Shown here in pieces: positions 1-11,879 of a DNA stretch of 64,000 nucleotides (positions within the stretch are counted from its first letter, which is position 1; each line of letters starts with the position of its first letter). The position numbers and the translations under genes were made by a program. The notes beneath the pieces are model-generated. The model did not search any database. It saw nothing but the letters and a program-made list of their open reading frames with translations, and was not told the origin of the DNA. The stretch comes from Calonectria ilicicola (Eukaryota; Ascomycota; Sordariomycetes; Hypocreales; Nectriaceae), in contig CP085826.1 in the NCBI GenBank assembly GCA_020809705.1, positions 4,588,001-4,652,000 of the forward strand. Direction: 5' to 3'.

Positions 1-1830
1 CTTACTTTGACCAACAACAACAAACCACAACACCAACGCAACACCGCCCACTTGGCTTGTTCCCAGACACGCAGAAAAAACGCTATTGTTTGACCAATTC
101 GATCCATCTCACTGCATTGATTTACTTTACTTGAGCCGTGTCTCTGTTCCTGGCCTATTCTATTTTTTCCTTACTTTTGCTGTGACATCGTTCATACACA
201 GCCTCATCCTTGCCGTCTCTAAAAAAAAAACAACCAACGCCCTTTCAATCCTCATCACCGTCAGCCTCCATCGGCGGCGCCAAAAAAAACCCTTCATTGA
301 GGCAATTGCGCAGTATTGGACGCCGATTCGCCCGGCATTTCTTCGCCCACGGGAAAGGTGCTCTAGGCCAAACGCTTCCAAAGAGCCGAAAAAAGCGCTT
401 GACGTCGCGGCGTCGTCGGTCGAATCACATTCCTCACCGACCACCTGGGCCAGAAACCGCCTCGGCGCCAGCAGCGACCAAACAACTCCCTGACAAGGAG
501 AATTGGTTGGCAATCACCTAGGACAAGGGGGTTCGAGAATAGAAAAAAGCAAAGGACCCAAACACCAGTGCAGTGCCCCAAATCAACCGGCTCGCTGCAC
601 CCCTGCACCCTGTCGAGCGCTCTCTCGCTTTTGGTGCTCGCTGTGCCGCTGCTTTAACACACCCATTGCGCAGGCCCGCAGGCTGGCTCGCCCAATCCGC
701 GTTAACCAACTGACTGACTTACAACCACCACACAACCACCACAACCTCGAGCGTTGACAACCAACGGGCCCCAACACACGCAGCTCTGCGAGGATTGCAC
801 ATTGAGGAGCTCTTCAATCACAGCCCACACCCCGGACATTCAGCTTAGAGCTCTACGTCACGCCCGGGGCATCCACCACTCAGCTCGGCCGATTGGCAGA
901 TCCTCAAGCAAAGCGTGTGCTTGTGAGTGTGACAGAGCTTGCTTGCTTGCTTGATTGCTTGCCCGCCAAGCCGTACAGCTCTCGAGTGACATCGTCGACC
1001 CTTCCGCATCATCCGCCGTCTTGCTGAACCACACATAGCGGCGCATTCACATCCACCATTTCACACGCAGACGCACGCATCGCATCGCATCGCATCGCAT
1101 TACCATACCGTGCCATACCACCCCTCCAACCCTTGCTCGTCTCGTGCAGTTGCCGCCCGTGCCTGTGCCCTCCCCCCAATCACTCCCTCCCCGGCCCTGC
1201 TCGCGCCTGTTTTGTCTGCTGCTGCTGCTGCTACTACTGCTGCTGCTACCTCTTTCACACTGCGCAATCACTGCTGCACCGCGCGCCGGGAGCTGTTTGT
1301 TGCGCTGAGCCCTCCCTCTGCTTGCTCTGCGCACGCGCCCAACCTGGTCCATCCTGCATATCCCTCCCTCCACCTTACCCACTCCTCACTTACACCCCCC
1401 TCCACCCCTCCACACCACCCATCCGCACGCCAACCCGCATCCTGACTCCCACACCCCCCTTAGCGCCTAGCACGACTCCTGGTCGTCCTCGTCCTCTTCC
1501 TCCGGCGCCAAATCTTCGTCGCAACCCTTCCCTTATAACAGCTTGGTGCTGCCATTTCCCCTCCTGCCTTTTACCTTTGGACTCTTTTCTTCACCTTCAG
1601 TCAGTCCGCTCGCTGCACCTCCCTGCTCGCGTCCTCACTGCCCATATACTGGGTCTGGCTGTTGGCTCCCCGGTCCTTTGGAAATAACCTGTGCCCTTCC
1701 TCAAAAAGACTTTGGCTTGATTCGACCTAAGCCTTGCAACTCGAGTTCCTCTCCCCACCCACCACCACCAAACAAACAAATACCTTCGAGTTTTTTTTCT
1801 ACGTCTTTTTTCTCGCCAACAACCATCATC
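1..1830. promoter_or_regulatory. Upstream and leader region of the gene at 1831
   Basis: No coding region can be supported here. The sequence is rich in C and T, with pyrimidine-rich blocks around 1130-1530 and 1740-1830 that look like a fungal core promoter and a long 5' leader. It has a run of five CGCAT units (1076-1100) and a CTG/CTA-rich stretch (1216-1248). Open frames in this stretch are low-complexity Pro/Ser/Cys strings with no recognisable domain. The frame of the downstream gene stays open upstream to about 1543 but contains no ATG before 1831. Confidence 0.5.
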
Positions 1831-2523
1831 ATGCCTGGTGCTAAGCCTAAGTTGGGGAAGCTCACCACCCCCGTTACCGCAACTTTCCCATCCGAGATCA
1901 CTTCGGCCACTCCAATCTCGGCGGTATCCTTCACTTTCAAGGCTGAGCCCGACTTCATCAAGACGCCCATCAGCCCTCCTCTGGCTTACACGGACTTCCT
2001 CACCAAGGCCATGGCTCTCAACTCTCCAGCTATCGGCTCTGGCCAGACCACTCCAGATTCACTCCCGGACACGGCCAGCAGTGAGCAATCCGACTGCTCC
2101 TGCAAGAGTGAACGCCTGTCTCCCACTTCTTACTCCGGTCTCCGGCACAAGATTTCTTCTTCTCACCTCACCCCTCCGGCCACTGCACCGGTTATTCCTC
2201 CAAGCCCATTCACATCATCGGCCCCTCCCATGTCGGCACCACCAACTGGACCAGCTACCTTTCCCAGCCTCAAGCTGCCCCCCAGCCCGGCAGTCTCCAG
2301 CCTTGACTCTCCCATGAGCGCCAGCACCGCTCGATCTCCCTTTAGTGCTCGACCAGTTCACTCTGTCTTCGACTGGGATGCTGCCCTCAAGGCCCGCTTT
2401 GCGGAGAAGAAGAAGCCTGCTCGCACAAGCGTACGCCACATTCGAGAGGTGGTGACAAGGACTGTCACATATACTCCTAGGATGGCACCTGCACCCAAGG
2501 GCAAGCGACGGAAGGTTGAATAA
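1831..2523 (+). CDS. Conserved filamentous-fungal protein, function unknown
   Basis: This intronless gene encodes 230 residues. The start is the first ATG in an otherwise open frame and follows a CATC-rich leader. The protein is rich in Pro, Ser and Thr and looks largely disordered. A short segment near residues 45-62 (core PISPPLAYTDFLTKA) and the C-terminal 45 residues (core HIREVVTRTVTYTPR, ending in the basic KGKRRKVE) resemble a family that I recall from Pezizomycotina without an assigned function. The basic end could be a nuclear localisation signal, and DWDAALKARFAEKK before it looks helical. A nuclear regulatory role is only an inference. The 3' flank carries three ACAAAT units (2566-2583). 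Confidence 0.8.
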   Translation: MPGAKPKLGKLTTPVTATFPSEITSATPISAVSFTFKAEPDFIKTPISPPLAYTDFLTKAMALNSPAIGSGQTTPDSLPDTASSEQSDCSCKSERLSPTSYSGLRHKISSSHLTPPATAPVIPPSPFTSSAPPMSAPPTGPATFPSLKLPPSPAVSSLDSPMSASTARSPFSARPVHSVFDWDAALKARFAEKKKPARTSVRHIREVVTRTVTYTPRMAPAPKGKRRKVE

Positions 2524-4557
2524 AGCCTTGGCCCTCAGTCTTGTCCCCCAATCAACCCCAAACACACAAATACAAATACAAATACAAACTACTCATCTAA
2601 CTAAACGCACGTCATGACGATCTCTCAACACACCTCATCACATTCCTTATGTTTACATTATATCCATGGTCCTTGACGGGCACAAGCGAGAAGCAGAGGA
2701 CGAATACAGGACGAGAAAGAGGTGGAAGGTGAGCCGTGCGGTAATTCGCACTGGAGGCAAAGATACGACGTCACGGCTCATGTCAAATTCAACCTTTTGG
2801 ACGGCACACGGTTTTAGGTCCAGCATTGCATGCATTCGCACCAACCAGGGAAGGCCCTCTGCTTTTACTGCAAAGAATTTTTTTTTCCTTTCCTTTTTTA
2901 TCACATTTATCAATCAATCAATCAACCAATCATGAAGACGGGGAGGGAACATGGACTTGGGACAGGTATTTTGCACTTCCTGGGAGCTATGACTTGGGAG
3001 TTGTACGGCGTTTTATAATGTCTTTTACACTTTTCGATTTTCCACCTTGGATCGACCGTCCCTGGGTGGACGGGAAAGGACAAGGTTTGATACCAAGAAG
3101 AGCGGACGGGCGGCGGTCAAAGCTAGGACCGCATTGGGGGATGGGCGAGGAACAAAGGCCAAGTCGGGTCAAGAGAGGATGGGATCCCGGATAGGCATGA
3201 GAAGCGAGTTAGCCAGTGGTCCGTGTCTCGGGCACGATATTAGCTAGCAGTAACGTGTTTCTTCGCAACCCAATAGGCCATGGGCCGTTTTCTCGTGTGT
3301 CAATGCCGCCTCTGAACGTGATGAACTGCTGCTTCACACTATGCCTGGCCTGGTGCGGAGCGGGGCAAGGAGAATTGTAAAAAAGCACATTAACTAATGT
3401 GTGTGTGATGTGTATTGATGCAGTCCTAGTCACGAGCCCAGGCATAGGCCTATTAGGCATAGGCAGAAAGGCGGGCAAACCAGGCATGGCGTGTTTTTAC
3501 CAGCCTCTTTGTTTTTCACTCATCGCGAGGACAAAAAAAAATAATCACAATAAAAAATAACAATAATAATAATAATAAAAAACATGCTTGTTTGTTATTG
3601 TAGATCTGTCATGGTCGCAAAAACGGGCCTCCTCCCGTTGCCACGCATCGCGAATCTGGGATGCAGCGTGCGTGTGTGTGGATGGTGGGTGCATGTTATG
3701 TTATGTTTTTTTTTTTTTCCCTTTTCGTGGGATTGATTGGGGAGACAGAGGCGAAGGGGGGGCAAAAAAATAACGGGACGCGACTGGACAAAGTACAGTA
3801 CAGTAGCAGGTAAAAATATGTGGGCAGGGTAGGCAGGCAGGCAGCTTGGCCGCCCCTCCATCTCCATCTCGTGCTGTTTGTATGCCCATGTCTACATCTG
3901 TTAGCAGTAAGTAAGTAGTAGCAGTGGCACTGAGCGCGCGTGTGTGCCCCTCCTTCCCCCCCCCCCTCCCTCACTCGTCGCGCGGGCCACGGAGCCCCCT
4001 CTAACCATTTTCCGAATATATACCCTGTTCCTTGTAGGACCGGACGACGGGTCCTCTCTCTTCTGGGGAGGGGAGCGAATGACTTGGGTTTGGTTGCTTG
4101 GACGCGCTCGTTGCGAAAAACCCCTCCACTTCTGTTGATATATTACTGGGTGACTATTTTTAACAAGAAGTAAAAAAAAAAAAAAAAAGAAGTGAAACAG
4201 AGGGACACGGAGTGTGGGAGGGTGGGAGATGTGGAGGAGGGTTGCTTGCTTGCTTGCCACTCTCTCTGCAGGACAAATGATGCTGAGAAAGAGGGTGTGT
4301 TAATTGAAAAAACCAAGAGCACTTCGCATTGGAGGGTGACAGATTTGGAGGACGTCATTGGGGTCGGGTCAGTCGATCAGTGTGAAAGGGTCTGCGAGCC
4401 ATGGTGATCCTGGGAGGGTCCCTTGGAGGGAGGGGCGGGATTCAAGTCACTTGGGGGGGAGCATTGGACGCTGGGCGGACGGTCCACAGGGCCGGATTTT
4501 TGGGCCGCCCTCGGGATGATGGGAATGATGGAGAGGGGGAGGGAGGGGCTATTCTTT

Positions 4558-4568
4558 TTCTTTCTTTT

Positions 4569-4601
<33 letters not shown>

Positions 4602-4604
4602 TTT
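4558..4604. repeat. Pyrimidine/poly-T tract
   Basis: A run of almost only T with scattered C, ending in TTTCGCGCAG. It is low-complexity sequence; on the plus strand it looks like an exaggerated 3' splice-site tract, but no exon can be recognised downstream. Confidence 0.7.
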
Positions 4605-4861
4605 CGCGCAGTCAGATGTGAAGGCGTTGTTTGTGTGTGGGAGAGCGGGAGAGAGTGAGATGATAATGCGGCCCTCTGGGTGTGGCTATTGTTCACACAA
4701 GAAAGGCTGGATAGAGAGAGGACGGCGGGGGGAACAAGTGACGGTGACTGCTTGTGCTGGTGTTGTTTCTTGCTGCTGCACCCTGCACGGGATCACCATC
4801 ACTCTCCCGCTAGTTAGCTAAGGTCCAGCCTTGTAAGCAAACAAGCAAGCAAGCAAACAAG

Positions 4862-4884
4862 CAGGTCAGGTCAGGTCAGGTCAG
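4862..4884. repeat. CAGGT pentamer repeat
   Basis: Four consecutive CAGGT units followed by CAG, directly after a CAAG/CAAA-rich stretch (4836-4861). It is a simple tandem repeat with no visible function. Confidence 0.75.
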
Positions 4885-6482
4885 TGAAATAATAACTAAC
4901 TACTAGTCCAGCAAGGACATAGTTAGGTCCAGCAGCCAGCCAGACGGGGGGACAGACGGGGACGGACAGGGGACAGGGAACAGGAACGGAAAAGGGCAGC
5001 GTGTAAAAGCGGCATCAGCAGAAACCCAGCACCCCGGTGCAGCGGGCGGCGTGGCCCAGCATGTCAACGACTCTAAGCGCCGGGCCCTGGACCCCTAACG
5101 ACGTGGGATTGGCCGGCGCGGTCAAGCCCGTCACCCACCGGTACGGCCCCGCGTATGTGATTGGCGGCGTGCTAAGCGCCCGGGCTGTGGGTAAAGATTG
5201 ATTCGAGAGGCAGCATGCAGAAGCGTCGTTTCGCGCTCTCATCGGCTGTCCTCTTGGTGAACTGCCCCGAAGCCCTGGCAGCAGCAGGTGTGCTTTCTTT
5301 TTGCAGCGAGCACCTGCTCCTCCTGCTCCTGCTGCTCCTCCTGCTGCTCCTGCGACTGCTACTGCTGCTTCCATCTCATTCTCTGCTGTGATGCTACTGC
5401 GCGGGATGCAGCGCGCTAAGCTGGCAGGGCCCGAGTCCGAATTGCTCCTCCTTTGCGATGACGAGGGCCTCCCTGTGCACCGCACACCTCTCCCACTCTC
5501 CTCCTCCGTCTGCTCCCCGCCGCCTGTGCTTCGCTGCGCAGAGGCAATATGCGGCCTGGGCGTTGTTTTGTTTTCTGCTCCCTCCCTCTCCCCCGGGGCG
5601 GATGATTGGATCGATCAATCAATCAATCAAATAAAAAATAGAACAAGAAAAAAGAAAGAAAAAAAAAAGCCTTGACCAAGATGACGGTTCAACCTAATCT
5701 GTTAAATTGCGTGCGTCGATTCCTGCTGTCCTCTCTCTCTCTCATCCTGGCCGGCGTCCATCCTTCGCCCGGTCCCCAACACCACCATCCCTTCTCGAAC
5801 AAGGCACGCCCGTTGCCCCCAGAAGCGCGGCATGCTTCTCAACTCCCCCGAGAAGCCAGTGCCCCTCAGCCCTCCCAAAAAGACAGGCTAACTCAACTTC
5901 GTCTCCTGCGCGAGCCCCGGCCTCCCATCACCCATCCCATCCCATCACCACCTCCTCCCTCGCCTCAACCTGCAGAGCGCCAGTGACAAGACGTACATGA
6001 TGATGTGATATCCCTGCGCGTCACACCGTCTCCCCTCGCCGAGCCCCATTGGCTCCCTGCTGAAGCCAGCCTGCTGCCCCCATCTGAAACGGGGTAACCC
6101 TGAGCCAGCGTGATTGAAACCCGTTTCACCCCCGTGGGCGTGACCCATCCCGCTGGATGGAACATCTTCATGGAACATTCCCGGAGAGCTTGGACGTCTT
6201 CTAATTTTGGACACTCGCCGTCGCCATTCCCGACTCTAATCTGCTCTTGCATGCTCCTCATTCGCATGCCAACCGTATTGCGGCCGCCGTGGGGGCCACA
6301 TGAAATATTGGCCTTCCTCTCGCGAACATGCAGCAGCAGCATGCAGCCAGTAATTCCCGCTCCTGTCCGTCTTTGCGAGGTGGAAACCCAATTTCCCCAT
6401 CATCAATTCCATCTGTATGTGAGGCAAGCCCATCTTTGGGATATGCCAGTTCCCAATATGCCCTAATTGCCGTGGGCAGAAA

Positions 6483-9106
6483 TTAATCCACCTCCCTCAC
6501 CTCCTTCGCCACCGCGTTGCATAGCGCGACCTTGACCCCTGCCCCCGTAAGAACATGGATCCAGAGTCTCTGGGTGTCGCTCAATCGATCGTTTGCGCTC
6601 TTGACTTCCGCGAACATGACCTCCCCCTTAGTTGTGCTGGGATCCTCAGACGCTTCCCCTGTCGCGCCGTTGACGCGCCACAGAATCAGGTCTGGGATGC
6701 CACCGCCCCGTTGCCGATACTCCTGGGCCATCACCTTGCATATCGCTGCCAGGGCGCTGTTTTCGAAACACTCGACCAGTTCCATCAAATCGTCAATCTC
6801 AAAGTCCCAATTGAGTCCTATCACGCTCGTCTTTCGTTCATGCTCCCGGTCCCAAACCTCTCGCACTAACCTGCCACCTTCCCCATTGGAAATCTCAACT
6901 AGGCGGTGATTGATCTCTGAAACTCTGGCGGGGAAGAACGCATCCGTATGCAGGTCAAGAGGACATGTTTGATACGCTGTTTGGAAGACATTTGGAATGT
7001 AGAGGAAGAGGATGTCGTAAAACAAGTATGCAAACAAGGTGCGGATGATCCCACCTTCCGAGTGATACCCCTTCCAACCCTGGCATCGATAGTGGCCAAG
7101 ACACATGTCTTCCACGCTGCACTCTGCAGTAGTGTCTAGCTTGTCGAGCCATATCGTTTTGGTTGAAGCCTGGCGGCCAGGTTTGGCTGGGACTTCCCGT
7201 TTCAGCTGAATACCTTCAACGTAATGCTCCACAGGTTTCTCCAGGACAACATGGCCAAAGTCGTGTTGTAACCGTTTTGGGATGCGGAGTTTCTTCTCCA
7301 GCTTCACCAATCGCTTTTGAAGATCGTAATGAAAAATGAGATGACAATCGGGATCCTGAAGTCCAGCTTCACAGGTAGAAACCGCAATCCTTTTCCAATG
7401 CTTCTTTTGCTGCTCCACATTGGTTGAGACGGGGTTTGGGTCGAGAGTCGGCATGTAGTGCTCCTCGAGGAGAGCCTTGCGCTGATACCAGCCTCCCCTC
7501 CTGGCCATTTGGAATAGCCGTTGATCAAGCAATTCGGCTAGCAACTCTTGTTCCTTGAGGTGCTCTTTGAGTTTTCCGTATACATGAGCGGCTTTGTGCA
7601 CGATTCGTGTATACGAGTGCCCAGCTGTAAACCTTCGTAAATAAACACCTTCGCCCATCTCATACAATGTCTTTTCTTTGTGTTTCTCCTCATCGAGCAA
7701 GACTTTCCACCTAGGATAGAGCTTTTCAAATATCCCGATAATCTTCTTAAAACTTTCTTGACTTTGAGCCCCTCCAAATTCTAAGATATTGTCCACTTCT
7801 GCTTCCAGACGAATGGCCGTCTCAAACTCCAACAGGTGCGCCCGTGATGAAAAAATAGTGGCACTTCGACAAACGAGGTACTCAGGAAAGTTTCGTTTAG
7901 CCATCTTGGCAAGAATGATTGTGGTAAGAGACTTTTCAGTCCATTCTGTGGATCTGTAAAAGACAAAGTGAACACGCTCAAACAGCTTGAAGCTTTGTTG
8001 AGATAATCGCACACAGGGTCCGAGAATAGCGAGTATTTTGTTAAGAAAATGCTGTTTCTGGGTTGAACCTTCTTTTCGGGGCTTTGCGCTGCCATCTGAC
8101 TGCTGGTTTTCCTTGTCGTCGAAAACTGGAGGCTTGCGAGTGTTCTGTCGACTCCATCCGAGCGCCATTAGACCGACTTGTTGGTTGCTCATTCGAGTCA
8201 GCGACTTAATGAGCTCTGATTTGTTTCGTCCTTGGAATTTAGCGTCCTTGGCTAGAGTCTTGAGCTCATCCAAACTCAGAAGGGATGCTGCTTCTTCAAC
8301 CGAATCAATGTGATTCTCCGAAGTGTCGGCGAATGTAAAACTCTCTCCCAGGTTAAACTCGCCCACGTCAATGCCTTGGATTGGACTTGATGTAGGCTTG
8401 ACTGTAGACGGAGGAAGGGTGTGCGATTTTTTAAGAGTATCAATGGCAGTTCCAATGTCGGAAATGTCATCGTTATAACTCAAACGACTATGCCGATGCC
8501 ATGATGCAGTTTTCCTCAGAAAGAGTCGAATGTATCTAATCACAGTAAGCAAATAATACGGGCTTCTCGTTATGGATACACTTACAAGAACTGCGCCTCA
8601 TAATTTAATTCCTTCCATTGATGAAAAACTTCCGTTTCCTTCTCATCAAACAAGTGGGACTCTTCATCTAAGACGGTGTCTAGAGCAAGGTTGAACGCGT
8701 CCACATAAATGGAACTTTTCCCTTTTGCCCAAAGTGGATGAGTTTTCACGTTTGATTGATCGTTATCTTCCGTATGCGTCTGGGATGACCTCCATGCCTC
8801 ATATTGTTCAAATGTCTCCTGGTTTAATGGAGTTGGGGGTAGAGTGCTTTCAAACTCGGTGACACCATGTCCCTGTTCGTCGTGATCTTGATCATCTAGC
8901 AACCTTGTGCTCGAATATTTCGCTTCATTGTATTGTTCAGGGGAAGAAGAGTCTGATTGTTCTGATGCGAAATCTCTGGATGACTTTCTCCTCACCCGCT
9001 TTGATGGTCGTTTTTGGTCCGCCGCTGGTGAGCCAGGGGGGTTGCTTCTTGCTTTGTTGCCATTGTCGTTTCCAGGCTTTGGGAGCCTCTTCACAAATAC
9101 ATCCAT
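6483..9106 (-). CDS. FAN1: FAN1-type structure-specific nuclease (VRR-NUC)
   Basis: Two exons: 9106-8586 and 8535-6483, joined over a 50-nt GTAAGT...TAG intron to give 857 residues. FAN1 is a 5' flap endo/exonuclease for interstrand crosslink repair in the nucleus. The N-terminal 170 residues are charged and lack any Cys, so the UBZ zinc finger of the vertebrate protein is absent. A SAP-like segment (about 261-286, SLDELKTLAKDAKFQGRNKS) is followed by the long helical middle region and the FAN1 signature GYHSEGGIIRTLFAYLFYDI. The C-terminal VRR-NUC domain carries the PD-(D/E)xK residues: Asp789 (GGGIPD), Glu817 and Lys819 (FAEVKSANDRLSD). A Gly/Ser/Thr-rich insert lies between Asp789 and Glu817. 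The gene is transcribed away from SDC1 across 262 bp. Confidence 0.93.
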
Positions 9107-9368
9107 GCTTCTAGCGAAGCCATATCTGAACAGAAAACTATATTATTCTTCTCGCTCAGAGCGTCTGATCAACTGTCAAATTGACGCGGTTCAGCTAGGC
9201 AGACGGTGCGACAGCCAACACGAAATCAGCTGACCTCGTGGCTTGCTTTACGCTTGTCCGACAATCACCCGGCGCGATTCGTCTTCGACACCACCCGCCT
9301 CAAGCTTCCGACCTGCCAATTGGACTTGGGGAGAATATTCTTGTCGCAACCTCCCTATCTCGTCAAAT
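9107..9368. promoter_or_regulatory. Shared divergent promoter FAN1 / SDC1
   Basis: The two start codons are 262 bp apart and point away from each other, so this interval must hold both promoters and both leaders. I do not recognise a specific factor site in it. Confidence 0.6.
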
Positions 9369-10031
9369 ATGGCCGACGAAACACCCAAACCCGACTCCGC
9401 TGCCGGCACACCGCAAGCTGCCGGCACCTTTGATCTCGCCAACAACCTACTAGCGGAAGCCGACGGTCCTGTGAAAGACGTAGTCATGCCTGACGCTCCA
9501 TTGGAGCAGCCTGTGGTAGGTGCTAGCTTCTTTGTTTGTTTGAATTGAACCAGCTGTAAACAATGGACTACGGGTGGCATTCTATCTCTAGTCTTTCTTC
9601 ACCTGCGTGCCGCCAACCTTCGACTTCTCTCCTTAACCACACCGATCTCGCTACTCCGCCATCACCAAACGAATTGTGCTAACATGCGAAAAAAGTCATC
9701 TCCCGCGCCTGTCGCTCATGCGCCGAGCCCTCTTCCAGGGCGAACAGGTACTCCAGCCCAAGGGTCAAGAGCCGCCTCGGCGCACCCCGATCCCGGATTC
9801 ACCATGCCCGCGGAGGCCCCCCCACACGGCGATTCAACGCGAAGATATCTCAATACAAAGGTCACCGGAGTCTTGCTCGAAGGAATGAAGCAGCTGGCAA
9901 AAGACAAGTAAGCTCAAGGGAGCTGGGGTCTGGATAACATTGACTAACTATGGGCTAGGCCTAGCGACCCGCTACGAGTACTGGGAGAATACTTGATACA
10001 GAAGTCAAAAGAATTGGAAGGGACGAGTTAG
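9369..10031 (+). CDS. SDC1: COMPASS subunit Sdc1 (Dpy-30 domain)
   Basis: Three exons: 9369-9515, 9696-9907 and 9959-10031, giving 143 residues. The introns (180 and 51 nt) have GTAGGT and GTAAGC donors and CTAAC branch sites 14-16 nt before the acceptor. Residues 1-96 are Pro/Ala-rich and probably disordered. Residues 100-140 form the Dpy-30 dimerisation motif (core TKVTGVLLEGMKQLAKDK, then DPLRVLGEYLIQKSKEL), which in the Set1/COMPASS complex docks onto the Ash2-type subunit to support histone H3K4 methylation. The second intron splits the motif within the Lys codon before PSDPLRV. Identification rests on this C-terminal motif; the N-terminus is not diagnostic. Confidence 0.92.
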
Positions 10032-10326
10032 AGAGTTATGGATCATACATCACTGGCATTTTATCACACGAAGAGGAATGAAGCATAAGGCGTTCCGGGG
10101 TTGAAAGGGTTCAGGTTTAAATCACTAAGCCAAGGATTCTGTGTTGTCATTACACTTTCAGCGGTCGAATTGCTTTCTATTTTCGAGCAGTCAATTCCGC
10201 TGTGATCCTCCCTGACAGGGTGCATAAGCATCATGGCTCTAAATGCAACTTTTTCCATAACTCGTCCCCAAACTCCATGACCCGGGAAACCATCACCACC
10301 AATAGCAGCCAGCCGTAGTATTGCGC

Positions 10327-11010
10327 TTAAGCGACGATGGTGCTGGCAGTAGCGGACTCGTACTTCCAGGTAGGAGGAAGGACACCGACAGTCTTGTAGT
10401 AGCGGGCAAGACGGTGGATACGGGACTCGATGAGAATGAGACGGAACTTGGAGTCCTTGTCCTTGCGGTTGCGCTCGAGGTGCTTGCGGACGGCAACAGC
10501 CTGGTGAGAAAAAAAAAAGTCAGTTGGTTGTGAACGAGAAAAAAATTCAACATGGCGGCACGTACCTTCTTGATGAGCATGTACAGATCCTCGGGAAGCT
10601 CGGGGGCGAGGCCTGTTAAGTCACTCTGTCAGTCTCAAACCAAACAGAGGCATTGGAGAAAATTTCTCCGTAAAGATATATTTCCACCACCATATCCTCT
10701 ATTTCTTCAGGGAGTCGTACCGCTGGACTTCAGGATTCGGAGAATGCGGTTACCTGCCGGCATGTTAGCTGGAAGAAATTCTCTGCGCATTGAGTTGCAA
10801 ACACATACCGGTGACGGTCTTGACCTGGGCAATTCCGTGGGAGTCACGGAGGACGACACCGATCTGGGAGGGGGTAGCACCCTTACGGGCGAGCTTGCAG
10901 ATCTGGTCGACGACCTGGTCGGGGGTGGTCTTGAGCCAGGCGGGAGCGGCGCGGGAGTAGGGGACGGCGGAGGCAGAAATGCCCTTGCCCTTGCTGTGAA
11001 GACGGCCCAT
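10327..11010 (-). CDS. RPS13: 40S ribosomal protein uS15 (Rps13)
   Basis: Four exons: 11010-10809, 10753-10721, 10612-10566 and 10500-10327, giving exactly 151 residues, the length expected for eukaryotic uS15. Introns are 55, 108 and 65 nt; exons 2 and 3 are only 33 and 47 nt. The protein starts [14 protein letters not shown] and contains [40 protein letters not shown] and ends in [11 protein letters not shown], all characteristic of uS15. It binds 18S rRNA helices in the small-subunit platform. Dense introns in an otherwise intron-poor genome are usual for fungal ribosomal protein genes. A CACGTG-core site lies upstream. Confidence 0.97.
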
Positions 11011-11879
11011 CTTGTCGGTTGGTGGTGGTGATACTGCGGGTTAGAAGTTGTCGGCGTTGAGCGTTGTCCCAGGTCCAAAGAAGAAAAGATTATTGTGTGG
11101 ACATAATTTTCGCCAAGTTAGGGCAGCCCGTTCGTGGGGCTTGACCGGGACATGATATTCCGGCTCCGAGCTTGGAAAAACACCATGTGGATCTTGGCAG
11201 CATCTTGTACCCACATGTTCCTCACGTGATCGCGTCGCGCAGTGTTTTTCTTCGCGCGCTAGCTGGAAATTTTCCAACTCTGCATCTGTCTTCAATAAGA
11301 CGAGAAGACGGAAGAGACACTTACAGGAAGCCCATTGACAGTCCTGACGAGTCATTGGACGGGCTCTTTTCTTTCTCCCATGGTAAGTCACATCTCATTT
11401 CTTCTTGTTCCCTCGCACGACCCTTAAAATGATGATAAATCACTTCTTTTTTTTCTGGTACCTCTTATGTTAGAGCCTTCGGGCTCAATGAATGAATTGG
11501 ACTTCTGATATCCGGTCATTATCATGCCTTTTTGCTTTGAGCATTCTCAGAGAGCTTTAGCTAACAAACAAGGCAGTCGGTCGTTGAAAATTTTCACCTT
11601 TTGTTACTCATAATTATCCCGTATTTAAACTCATCATAGTTTTGTAGTCAAATGTGCAATCAATCAATTCACCATCCATTACCGCGCCTGGCCTTGCATG
11701 ACTGTCTCTAACTCAGCCGAACTTAAAGGCACCATTCATGTCCACTGTTTTACATTTTTCAAGTGACCACTCCCTCTCATACATCAGCAAAGCCGACTCC
11801 CGTAACCAAATCTCAGCACCCTAATACCCACGTCCCCACGGCATCATCATCCTTCGTTGAAGCCCCGACTTCGACAGCT
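11011..11879. promoter_or_regulatory. RPS13 promoter and U2AF 3' flank
   Basis: This 869-bp interval lies upstream of RPS13 (-) and downstream of the U2AF gene (-). It holds no supported open frame. The stretch TTCTAACCCGCAG on the minus strand just upstream of the RPS13 start looks like a branch site plus acceptor, so a 5'-UTR intron is possible, but I could not find a convincing donor. Confidence 0.45.
11222..11229. promoter_or_regulatory. TCACGTGA palindrome upstream of RPS13
   Basis: A perfect 8-bp palindrome with an E-box core about 212 bp upstream of the RPS13 start codon. Cbf1-type bHLH factors bind TCACGTGA and act at ribosomal protein promoters in some ascomycetes. Its use here is inferred from sequence and position only. 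Confidence 0.4.

Larger units (their letters stand above)
2524..6482. other. Gene-free interval between two convergent genes
   Basis: About 4 kb separates the stop codon of the gene at 1831-2523 (+) from the stop of FAN1 (-). No frame shows a recognisable domain. The content is low complexity: AAT repeats (about 3557-3576), an A-run near 4170-4190, a T-dominated tract (about 4558-4604), four CAGGT units (4862-4884) and a GCTCCT/CTG-rich stretch (about 5306-5370). The longest open frame (5015-5485, minus) is an artefact of that last repeat. Because both flanking genes end here, this is not a promoter for either of them. A non-coding transcript is possible but not shown. Confidence 0.55.

Noticed and set aside
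1133..1687. 184-codon plus-strand frame in the first gene's leader
   Set aside because: It is a Pro/Cys/Leu string from pyrimidine-rich leader sequence, with no domain.
5015..5485. 156-codon open frame on the minus strand
   Set aside because: Its length comes from the GCTCCT/CTG repeat giving an Ala/Gly run; no conserved motif.
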